From Diplosphaera chodatii (taxonomy: Eukaryota > Chlorophyta > Trebouxiophyceae > Prasiolales > Stichococcaceae), in contig JAALGY010000023.1 in assembly GCA_032358165.1 (NCBI GenBank), forward strand, positions 868,001-932,000: 64,000 nt of DNA, in the 5' to 3' direction. The notes under the pieces were generated by a model. That model had not been told where the DNA came from and made no database searches. It saw only the letters and a list, made by a program, of their open reading frames with translations. The translations under genes were made by a program, and so were the position numbers. Position 1 is the stretch's first letter; every line of letters begins with the position of its first letter. Of this stretch, positions 42,801-53,241 are shown piece after piece.

Positions 42801-45800
42801 AAGTTCACCTGGCGCATCGAGAACTTCATGGCGTTCAAGGAGATCATGGAGACGCGCAAGATCTTCAGCAAGTGAGCTGCAAGTCACCGCTTGGCATGCA
42901 CTGCTGTGATGTCAAACCTGCAACTGCAGATGCAGATGCAGGCGGCAGCCTCATGGCCTTCTACACTGCAACATCAGCACTCGAGCCATGCTGATGCGCC
43001 TGCAGGTACTTCCCGGCGGGCCCTTGCGAGCTGCGGCTGGGGGTGTATGAGTCCTTTGACACTCTGTGCATCTACTTGGAGAGCGATGCGCTGGTTGGTG
43101 ACCCAGAGCGCAACTTCTGGGTCAAATACCGGTGCGTCTGCAGGGGCGCCTGCAAGCCTGCTGTATTATCTGTGTCCCTTTGCCTCTGCTGCAATCCCGC
43201 ACTGTTGGCATGCCCGTCATCATTGCATTGCACCTCCTGACGCCCGCTCTTTGCTGTCGATGCAGCATTGCGGTGCTGAATCAGAAGCGGCCGGAGCGCA
43301 CAGAGTGGAAGGAGTCGGCCATCTGCACCAAATCGTGGAACAACTCGGTGCTGCAGTTCGTGAAGGTGTCCGACATGTGCGACCTGGAGGCTGGTTTCCT
43401 GCACAAGTGCGCCTCCCGACCTAGGCTGGACTTCTCCAACCCTGCTCCCCATTCTTCTGAACCTAATTGTTTGCAGTAGCAGCAGCTAGCATGCTGCATG
43501 TGCAGTTGATGAACCATGTTGCCGCTGCTGTCGCAGGGATGGTGTCGTGCTGGCGTGCGAGATCCTGGACTGCTGCCCCTGGTTCGAGTTTGCGGACCTG
43601 GACACCTACGTCTCTGACGAGGAGGGTGATGGCGTCTCCACCACCCCCGACTCCGGCGCTGGCGACACAGAGGACTCTGGCCTCGACGATGACAGCAGGT
43701 GTGTGCATCACCACTGCTGCGCACCACACTTGCTGGGCTGGTGCTCGAGCACCGTGGCGGATCGTCTGTCTGCAAAGTCAGCAGATATGGCGGCTGCAGG
43801 TCTAGGGGTTTCCATGCACTCTAAAGTGGACTCTGAAGTGGAGGGGGGCATTATGTGCTTACTAGCTTGTATGTGGCAACCAGCAGCGACAGCGAGGAGG
43901 AGGTGCTGCGGGGCATGCTGGCCCGCGCCGGCGTGCAGCTGGGCTCCGGCGACGAGCCGCCCATGCTGGCAGAAAGCACCGGTGAGAGCCTGCCATAAGC
44001 CGGATGTGCTGCGCGCATCAGCACTGCCTGTGCAACATCTTTCTTGGATTCATGTTGCAGCTGTGTCGCAATTGTACTCCGCTGGTGCTGAGCACCCCCT
44101 CGGCCCCCTGCTGCAGCGGCCACGCAGGCGATTCTGCGGGACAGGGTGCTCACCGACCCAGAGGCCGTGGCGGCGCTGCTGGCGGGCCTGCACCTGTATG
44201 TGCGCGACACCTTCAAGGTGCGGCGCCTGCTGCAGCCGACCGTCACCGTCGCCGAGCGCGCAGCAGCCGCAGAGGCCGCAGCCGCAGCAGCCGCAGCCGC
44301 AGCAGCAGCTCAGCCAGCGGCAGACAGCTCTGCAGCAGCGGACGCAGCCAGCGAGGCGACCGCGCAGCCTGCCGCAGAGGTGGCGCAGCTGGATGCGGGG
44401 CCGGCACAGCCGACGGCGCCGCCGCAGCCGCTGCCCGCAGGCGGACCCAGCGTGCTGAGCGTGCTGATGGGCGTAAAGCCGCTGCAGCACGCGCTGATCG
44501 ACCTGCTGATGGACCTGATGGTCACCGCGTGCCAGAATGCGAAGAAGGTGGAGCTGGGGCTGCTGCTGCCGCCGCCGCTCGACCGCCAGCAACCAGCCCG
44601 GCCGCCCCCCACCGGTGCGCAGCCCCAGTGCTTGCAGCTGCCCTGCGTCCTCGGCTGCTGCACGTGCTCCCCCTCAGCAGCTTTGCGGCGTTCTTGCGTG
44701 ATGTCTGTCTGTCTTGCATGACGCCTGTATGGCTGCCTGGCTGCTGGGGCACACGTGAGTTTACAGTCTGACCGAATGCCGGATGGTTGATGTCGCCCCG
44801 CACTGAAGCAGCAGGCAAGCGGGCGGCGCACGGCCGCAGCCACAGCCACGGTGAGGGCGCCGCGCCGCAGCATGGCCACGCCCACCTGCACTCCCACCGC
44901 CGTCCGCAGCGCGACCCGCGGGGCGGCGCAGACGCGGCGGACTGCAGCAGCAGCGGCGCGGCGGCGGCGGCGGACGCCCTGCAGCTCTCGCGCCAGCAGA
45001 GCTCGCTGGCGCCCGCGCCCTCCGGCAGCCTGAGCGAGTCGCGCTGCAGTGCAGTCAGCGAGGCGCCCGCTGCTCCGCAGGTTGGTGCTGTGACACCGTC
45101 GCAGGTTGCAATCATTGGCAAAGACCGCAGCTCCGTGTCAACAGGTGCTGATATGTTGTCAACCCTGTCAGTTTTCCAAATGCTGTGCTCTGCACTGCTG
45201 CAGACACCGCCAGCGACACCTATACCGCACAAGTCGATTGGCGCCAGCGGCTCAGGCCTCAGCAACTCAGGTGGTGCGGCGCTGTCGACCAGCACCCCCA
45301 GCAGCTCCACAGACGCGTCCAGTGCCGCTCAGGACACCCCGCGGTCCTCAGTCGCCACAGACGGCCAGGAGTCTTGCGAGGTGGCACAGCAGTCCTCAGA
45401 TGCAGGGTTGGAGGCTCTCCCGGAGCCCACAGCAGCAGCTGCAGACTCGTCAGCCACCTCAGCCGACGCGTCTGCCCTTGCAGTCGTACCAGCCTTGGCT
45501 AATGTCCAGCAGCAGCAGCAGCAGCAGCAGCGGCAGGACGAGGGGGCGCTTCAGGCCCACAGCTTCAACATCTGGTCGGACACAGAGGATGTGCTGCGGC
45601 AGATGGTGTCCTGGCTGGCGGGCCTGGAGACGGTCGTGTGCCAGGGCCGCGTGGCCGCTGAGCCCGCCGCCGCCGCTCGCAGCCGCTCGTACCTGTCCGT
45701 CCACAAGGTCGCTGCGCTGCTGGCAGGTGGGGCTGGTCGTTCATGCCGGCACGTGGCTGTGGGACAGCAGCTGACCTGTGGTGCAGACCGGGGTGCAGCT

Positions 45801-48800
45801 GGCCAGACCTTCAAGGGTTCAGCCGCATCCACCGCTTGGTGTCTCGTGTCGAGTGCTGTGTGATGTCCATTGCCTGACATCGGCTGTCTTGGCTGCAGTG
45901 GTGCCGCGGGCGCTGCAGGCGGAGGTGGTCATGTTGGTGCCCAAGCTGGTGGAGACCGGCGAGCACACCGCAGCCGCCGGCGCCCTGCTGGGCCGCCTCG
46001 CCGAGGCCGCCCGGGAGGTGAACACACTATTGGCAACCTGATCAGCTTCTTATGCCGTCAGTCTGCATCGGATGTCGAAGAGCATGTGCAAGGTGCCTGT
46101 GAGCTACAGCCGAGTATTTCCGTCACATCTGACGGCATGCTCTGAGTATGCAGGGTGCTGACATGGAGGCCGCTCTGCGCATGCCGGTGCTGGCTGCGCT
46201 GGGCCAGCTGCGCATCGACCCTGCGGTTGCAGAGAAGGTTCTGCGGGCAGCCCTTGAGGTGAGTGCTCTGGGGTGTCATCACGCCCTGTACTCAGCACCT
46301 TCCGGTGAAGTGGCTGCTGTCGGACTGCATGCACATCTGGCGCGTTGCTGTGTCACCATGATGGTGTGGGCCGCAGGCGCTGCCGATGCTGTCAGAGGCG
46401 GAGCTGCCGCCAGCAGTCGGCCTGGTCCTGAAGCTGGCCAGCGAGTCACCCCTTGCCCGTGCTCCTGCGGTGAGTGCAGGCAGCTGCTTTGTACACTGCG
46501 CCAAGCCTCCTGCTGAGCCCGGTATGCTGTGCCCTTTGCAGCCTACCCCCACAGGCCACTTCTGATGGCACTGTGGGCTACTGCGCAGGTGCGGTGCGTG
46601 CGCACTCGGGTGCGCTCGGCTGCGCCCGGCTCGGCTGGCGGGACGCTGGACGCTATGCGGCTCGCGGTGTTGCAGCACAGGGACGTGGCGTCGGCGGTGC
46701 TGGCGGACATCGATTCGGATGCCCGTGGCGCCAAGCCCCTGTCGGGACCTGACGCGCAGGTTTGTACCCTTTCCTTGCAGCAGGTTGTCTACCAACATCT
46801 TCGCATGTCGGGCAGGCAGTCGGTCCTAGTGATGTGCCATCATCTTGGTGTGGAAATGCGTCAGGATAATGGCTCGGCACCTGCGCTGGACGCCGCCAGC
46901 GGCGCCGACCTGGAGGTCCTGCTGGACCTGCTTGCTGTGCCTGAGCTGCGCGCTGAGGTGCGTGTGATCAGCCGCTGTCAGCTCGATGAACAAGGCGCAC
47001 AAGTCAGTGTGTACGTCAGCACAATCTGTGTGTTCAATGCCTACTGTCTGGTAGATGTGCTTCGAATAATACACCCTCCACCCGCAGACGGAGCGTGTGC
47101 TGGAGCGGTGCGTGTCCAAGGGGCTGGTCACCGAGAGCGCCGCAGCAGCGGCGCTGGACCGGCGCCACGCCGCGCGCCTCGCCAGCGCAGCAGCTGCCCA
47201 GCAGCAGCAGCCGCCGCCAGCTAGTGCGCCCACCGCTGAGGCACCCTGCGACACTTCTGGTGGGGACCTATTCGCTGTGACGAATGTCTCTGCAGACTGC
47301 TGTGAACCTGGCAAAGTGCAGCAAGCAACCACGCATGCATCTTGATTGTGAGCCTATGAGCGCCAGTTTTCCATGGTCAGTTCGACGTTGTGGGGCTGGC
47401 TGTGCAGGGGCCGCCGCGGGCCATGGCCACTACAGCATGCTGACGTCGACGGACGACTTCCCCGCGGTGCTGGCGGTCGCTGAGTCGCTGCTGGGCAGCA
47501 GGGCGTCGCGCTGCCGCTCCTTTGCCGCGGGGCTGTACGCCGCGCTGTTCCAGCTGCACGGCGGGGACGAGGCCCGGCGCGACCGCCTGCTGCGGGGCCT
47601 CGTCACCCGCGCCGCAGCGGCCGCCTCCCTGCCCCCCGTCAAGGTGGGGGAGTGTACAGCACCGCACCCTCGCTGCACCTGTCGTGCTTCATGCCAAATG
47701 TGCTTGTATCGTGGGTCAGAGCCCTGAGTTTGGCTTGCCATTGTTCGACCCTGCGCAGGAGGGCAATGAGGCAGCGCAGTCCAGCGCCGGGGCTGGCAAG
47801 AAGGGCAAGGCGGCCAAGGCCGCCGCCTCCGCAGCGGCAGCGGCTGCCGTGGCTGAGCCCCAGGTGGCTGGTCCCGAGGGCGCTGCAGCGGCGCAGCAGG
47901 TGCTGCTGGCGGCCGTGCAGGGCCGCCCGGACCGGCAGCAGCTGGCGCTGCACCACCTGCTGCAAGCCACCCAGGCGTCCGCCGAGCAGGTGCACCAGTC
48001 GTGTTTGCTGGTTTTCATGCCGTGCGCTCCTGCCGAAGGACTCCCCTTGGGATTGTGGAGGGCCGTGGCAGTTCAGCCCAGCAGCACGGCCGCCAGAGCG
48101 GGCAGCTCACAACCAAGCATGTACATGCTTGAAGTGGCACTGGTGCTGGATCTATGGCACAAGGGGCCTACGAAGTCGTGATGCAAACGCGCCGCAGGTG
48201 GAGCTGCTGCGGCGGGCGGTGCGGGCGGCGGAGGAGGCGACGGACCGCGCCAGCGCCGCGGGACGCGACGCGGCGGCCAAGGCGCAGCGGGAGGTGCGCT
48301 CGGCGGAGGAGCACGCCGCGGAGGCTGCTGCAGCGCTGGCCCGCGAGCGCTCCGACCGCAAGGCCGACGCCGCCTCCTTTGCCGAGGAGCGCAAGGAGCT
48401 GCAGGTGCCCGCAGACACGCAGCTGTGATGGTCACTGGATTGCGTAGCAAGCGCATGGGACCCCAGATCAGATTGAAGCTCGATTGGAGCCCTCGCCTGG
48501 CGTCTAGCGCTGTGTAGCTTGCAGAGTGCCAGGGCTGTCCAGTTCAACCTGACAAGTGCCATCATGGAGCCGCAAAGCTCAGTGCCAGTGTGCCTCCGTG
48601 CCAGCCTCCACAGAGTTCCTGCTGCCCACACATATACAGAAGCTCTGTGCCCCTCATGCTGTGTCCGTTCGCCGCCGGCGCAGGCCAAGCTGCGCAACAT
48701 GGAGAAGCAGGTGGAGTGGGTGAGGGCGGAGCGGGACGAGGTGGCGGCAAATGCCGCTGCCGAGGCCCGGGAGCTGGGCGCCCGTGTGAAGGAGGGCGAG

Positions 48801-50965
48801 GCCGCCCTCACCCGCCTCAAGGTGGGCCTCCATGCACCTTCGTCATCAAATCTAACTGTAGTAGCTGGCAGTGCACATACTTGCCAAGATGCAGGTCATT
48901 TTAACTGACTGCTGGAGGTTGTTCAGTGGCAATGCGCCATGCAGAGCCCGAGTGGCTGCCGACATTATTCGCACATCAGGGTGGTCGGGGTCGGCAGCCG
49001 GCCCTCTGGGCTTGTGAGAGGGGATGGTGTGGTTGCTTGTGGCATGGAGGGTGCTCGGATGACCGACCTGCTGGTGCGTGCAGGCGGCCCGCCGCGACGA
49101 TGCAAAGCGGGCGCAGCGCGAGAAGGCTGCGCAGGCGGAGAAGCTGAAGAAGGCCGAGGCCGCGGCTGCGCGGGCCGCCAGCGAGGCGGCATCTTCAGCG
49201 GGCGCCGCCAAGGACGGCCACGAGGTGCTCAGGCCCCGGCATCTGTGCGGCTGCAGTGCCTGGGCCAGTGACGAACGTCTTGCTGTAACGCCCTGATCCT
49301 GCAGCATGCTTGGGCAGAGCGAAAGCCTCGCCGCTGGTCGAGCGAGTTTACAGTCTGCTGATGTCACAGTTGACAATGCAGGACCGGCTGCGGGAGGCGC
49401 ACCAGGAGGCGGCGGCTGAGCGCGATGCGGCGGCAGCCCGCGGGGAGGAGGTGCAGCGCTGCAAGGCGTACATCGAGACGATGGAGGCCAAGCTGCTCGT
49501 GCATGGCGAGTACATCAGCAAGCTGGAGACGTCGCTGTCCGATGCACAGGTGCACACCCCTGCTTGCTACAAAGCCCTTTCTTGGGCAGCGCTGCCTTGG
49601 CGTTCCATTTGTGCTTGCTCATTGGACTGCACGGCGTGCCTTTAGGGGGGCACCAATTTGCAGTCCCTGCTGCAGCGGGCAACTTTCAGCCGTGAACAGG
49701 CACTCCTCCTCGCTAAGGCGGTTGCTCCGCAGCTGCATGTGGGGGCCGGGCACTTCAGCTGAGCACCACGACTGCATTCCTCTGAGATGCTGATGCAGTT
49801 GCCCATCTCCCTGCACACAGGCGCGCATCGGGCCGCTGATGGGCACGGGCCTGCAGCAGCTACCTGTGACGGAGCTGGATGCTCTGGCGCGCCTCCACGA
49901 GAATGGCCTCCGTCGCATCCACGAGCTGCAGGTGCGCTTGCTCATGTACCCAGGCAGGCGTCCCCTCTTGACCAGTTCAGTGCATGTTCACAGGTGACTT
50001 CAGAGAGCACCTGCAATAGCCTCGAACAGCTTGACGTGGTGCCGATGACGATTGGTGCTGCTGTCGCATGCAGGCGCAGCGGCGACATGAGGAAGGCGCC
50101 GCAGCAGCTGCCAACTCGGTGGTGTCCAGCCTCGGCGGGGCACTGGGCTCGGTGTCTTCTGTTGACAGCCTCGCCAGCCAGTCGCCGTCAGCCACCTCAA
50201 GCGGTGAGTTTGCGGTGTTTGCACCACATCTGGTGGCGTGGCTTAGACTGTTTGTGGACGAAGCGCTGTGTGCAAACCACGGCTGGCCTGTCGCTCCCTG
50301 CACCCCGTCTCAGTAGCATGAGCGCAGGTGGTGCACATCATGCACATATGTTCGACCATCGTGTCTGTTATGCAGGCGGCAAGGGGACACCGGCGCCAGG
50401 CCACGCCAATGGCCCCCGCCCACTGCCTGGCCCCGGGGCCCCTGGCCGCAAGACGGCGCCGCCGGCTGCCGCGTCCGCTGCGCCGCCCACCGGCGCGCCC
50501 GCCGCCTCGGCAGCCTTCTTCCCTGCTCCGGTGGGCAGCGCCGCGCCCAGCGCGCCCGCTCCCAGCAGTGGCACCAGCTCCGCAGCCGGCGGCAAGCCCC
50601 CGGCGTCCGGCGCGCAGCTGCCGATGAAGGCGGGCGGCCTGCCGCCTGCGGTTGCCAACCTGGCGCGCGCCGGCAGCGGCGCCCACCCCGGGGCGCCGCA
50701 CTTCCCGGGCGGCTTCCGCCACCCTGGGGTGGCAGCGGCGCAGCAGCCGATGAATGGGCACCCGGGCGGCCACCCGGGCGCCTTCCCGCCGCCGCGCATG
50801 CCGCCGCACTTTGGCCCGCAGCCGGGGGCCCACCCCGGAGCGAATGGTCCCATGGCGCCTGGCCTGCACCCTGCATCTGGCCTGCCCAACGGCTTGCTGT
50901 CAGGCACTGGACTCCTGAACGGCCACCACCGCACCAACAGCACCGGCAGCCACCAGCTGTGGTAG
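39843..50965 (+). CDS. Giant four-MATH-domain (TRAF-like) coiled-coil protein
   Basis: MATH domains bind short peptides and often serve as ubiquitin-ligase or deubiquitinase adaptors. Four copies lie in tandem. Copy 1 has CRWTIAPFS, YFEVGGYDWRLLVYPSGDSQ and SWHRFSGKKKSHGWCDFAPA (about 40040-40900). Copy 2 has RFTWRVHNFPLFREMIKAQK and GWNDFMPVSEFLDPQLGYTV (about 41040-41680). Copy 3 has RFVWRIENFTRLKDLLKKRK and LEVTDPRQGSNDWSCFVSHR (about 41800-42630). Copy 4 has KFTWRIENFMAFKEIMETRK and ESAICTKSWNNSVLQFVKVS (about 42790-43570). Then come an acidic linker and an Ala/Gln-rich region. A helical-repeat zone follows (LQAEVVMLVPKLVETGEHTA; MEAALRMPVLAALGQLRIDP), then coiled coils (LRNMEKQVEWVRAERDEVAA; CKAYIETMEAKLLVHGEYIS). 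The Pro/Gly-rich tail ends HQLW at TAG 50963-50965. Architecture matches the land-plant protein I recall as At2g25320. The start is uncertain (39843 or 39933). About 1,800-2,000 residues. Confidence 0.88.
45507..45530 (+). repeat. (CAG)8 run encoding polyglutamine in the MATH gene
   Basis: Eight pure CAG codons interrupt the Ser/Ala-rich linker after ALAVVPALANV and before RQDEG. Nearby mixed GCA/GCC codons (about 44266-44330) encode a polyalanine tract. Confidence 0.9.
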
Positions 50966-51396
50966 GCTGGTGGGTGTGCAGACTCTCTGGAGATGAATCC
51001 TGCTGCACATGCCCAGATGACCTGCCTACTCTCGAATGTGTACGTCCTGTGGTGTGAACACCCTGCCCCCGGAGAGGAGGGTCATGTCATGTTGAACAGC
51101 ATCATGCAGTGGCTGCTGAGCAGCTCCATACCTTTCGTTCCTGAGGCAGCCTTGGATACTGCTTCCACTGATGTTGGTGCTGCGCGCAGCACTGCGCAGC
51201 GTTTAAGTGAGAATTCAGACCACAAGCAGTGAACGGCCATGTCATCGATCTGCAGACATTAGCACAACACGGCTGCTGTCCGTCCATGCCAGAAAAACAT
51301 TGTAGCACCCCGCTGTGTTTACAGACTCACGCACGTCACAGAGCAAGCTGATAGCACACAGTCCACGAGCAGTACTCCAGCCATGTTGCACGCCAG
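50966..51396. other. Convergent gap between MATH gene and ICT1-like gene
   Basis: About 430 bp between facing stop codons; presumed 3' UTRs. One 79-codon plus frame (50993-51232) has no features. Confidence 0.45.
51319..51323 (-). terminator. Candidate TGTAA polyadenylation signal for the ICT1-like gene
   Basis: TGTAA on the minus strand 74 bases beyond the ICT1-like stop codon, a credible distance for the green-algal signal. Confidence 0.4.
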
Positions 51397-52702
51397 CTAA
51401 AAGTCCACTCGTTTGCCAGCCTTGCGATCTGTCTTCTTCATGGACTTCATTTTCTTCGTCTGAAGCCGGTTCTCATTTGCCTGCTTCTTCCTGTGGACCA
51501 GTAGGCTTGGGTGATGGATCATGGACAGCTTGCAGAGTTCGCTGCAGGTACCAGCGCACAGCGTGGTGCTGCAGCCACTGCATCGGTTTGAGAATGGTCG
51601 TCAATGGTCGTTAAAGGCATGCAGTACGCACTGCTTAGCCAGCTTCTTCTGCTTCACTGGATCGGACTCGATGGGCTGCACATCAAGCGCAGCCTTGTCG
51701 ATGAAGCTTTGCAGCTTCTGCAGGGCATCCTCCAGGTTGCCCCTGCGCAGGCAGCTCGCAGACGTCGGGGGCGGCAAGCATGTGTCATGCTTGAGTTGGT
51801 TCTGTTTGGGAGCGCTGAGCGCAAAGCCTGACCACCTTCATGCGCACCCCTGCGTGCGCGTTCTCTCTGAAGTCACGACCAGCTCGCCCTCACCATTGAT
51901 CCTGTTCTTTTCCTGCGGGACGCCAAAAACCCCTTTGCAGACCCTCACTTCATGCACCCACACTGAATCAGTACTGCGGCCAGCACTTGGGACTGGTCAC
52001 CAAGCATTGAAGTCCAGATACTTCGAATAAAGGTGCCGACAGCACCTTTTCTCGAAGTGCCTCCTTCATGTCATCCGGCAGCCAATTTGCAGCACCTAGA
52101 TCCAGCCTCATGTCTACCTGGAGCCAGCACCACCCTAATGTGGCCCGCCTCTTGTAGACGAGTTAATGCCACATCATCACGGAGGCGATGCTTGCCCAGC
52201 ACGATTGATCCATGCCTTGGTATTGACTTTGTTGACATTCTGACCGCCCGCTCCACCACTCCGAGCGAATGAAATGTCCACATCATCTGCAGCATCATTG
52301 CGGCGAGTTCAGTGCATCTGTGAAGCAGGGGAATATCTGGCCTGCTGGCAGCTTGCATCCAAGCAGACCTTTGGTGATGCGCTTCACCAGGCCCTCTGCA
52401 CTCTTCTTCTTCCCAAAGCAGACTGTGCTGGCATGCAGCTGCCGCTGGCCACCGGCTCGGGCTGCTGCCAACGTGGCTGCTGTCACCATCGCTGCTGCTG
52501 GCGGGAGCAGGCTGCACAGCGGCGTCACGCCGCTGACGTGGCTGACTGCTGGCAGCGGCGGCTGGTGCGCAGCAAGGGGTCGGCTGCAAGTTTGCCTGAC
52601 ATCCGGCCGCCGCTGAGACCTGGTCCTGTCGCCGCCCGCAGCCAGAGTATGCAGGCACCTGCCAGCGAGTCCCTGACGAAACGTGCTCGAGGATATCTGC
52701 AT
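51397..52702 (-). CDS. ICT1/ArfB-type peptidyl-tRNA hydrolase (GGQ rescue factor), probably mitochondrial
   Basis: ICT1/ArfB proteins free stalled ribosomes by hydrolysing peptidyl-tRNA through a GGQ motif. The first exon ends GKKKSAEGLVKRITK. It joins in phase to DDVDISFARSGGAGGQNVNK (near 52210-52270), which carries the catalytic GGQ. Then come MRLDLGAANWLPDDMKEALR, NRINGEGELVVTSERTRTQ and NLEDALQKLQSFIDKAALDV, and the basic C-terminal tail KKQANENRLQTKKMKSMKK ending GKRVDF at TAG 51397-51399. The tail helix is the part that enters the empty mRNA channel. It has only the GGQ domain and no codon-recognition domain, which separates it from RF1/RF2. The long Arg/Ala-rich N-terminus (ATG 52702, or 52489) suggests an organelle presequence. 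Mitochondrion is likely; plastid is possible. Confidence 0.88.
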
Positions 52703-53241
52703 GCGGTGCAAACCATGCAGGCATGTGCTCCGCCACGCCATGCTGTGGGTGCCCATGCGGCTGCAGTTGGTCTGCACTCTGCCTACGAATTGCTATGCAG
52801 TATGCCTGATGCAGCAGGCAGCACTGTTCTGTGTCGCTTCAGTGGGATTCTCAGCAGTTTGCCCTGTGCAACACTGAAGCTGATCGCAAGCCACCCTGCT
52901 CACAGCATGCACAGTGTAACATGTATATTGCAAAGCAGGTGGATGGAGCAATTTGCAGGAGGCACAGATGTCTAGACGACACAGTAAAGCAGATGTTCAG
53001 GCGCAACATGCATCATGGAATCACCTGAAGAGCTGATGCCGATGTACAATGAGTAGCATCGAGGGCACTGCACAGCTGGCAACAGTCAGCGGTTTACCAG
53101 ACCAATGCCACATCGTGTTGCCGCATTTCCTCTAGCAAACGACAATCACAGCGTCGAACCCGGGAGTGACTGCTCTGCAGCTGCTGAGCTTGTCATGCTG
53201 AGTAGCAAACACATCTGACGGGCATCAGCGCCGCAAGCAGC
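52703..53241. promoter_or_regulatory. Divergent upstream region of ICT1-like (-) and UBZ4-AlkB-GRF (+) genes
   Basis: About 540 bp between start codons, no recognised coding exon or motif. Confidence 0.4.

Noticed and set aside
44310..45310. Minus-strand frames of 195 and 262 codons
   Set aside because: Antisense to the Ala/Gln-rich linker of the MATH gene, no splice or start support.
50243..51008. Long minus-strand frames rich in Arg/Ala/Gly (up to 232 codons)
   Set aside because: Antisense to the Pro/Gly-rich tail of the MATH protein; typical shadow frames in GC-rich sequence.
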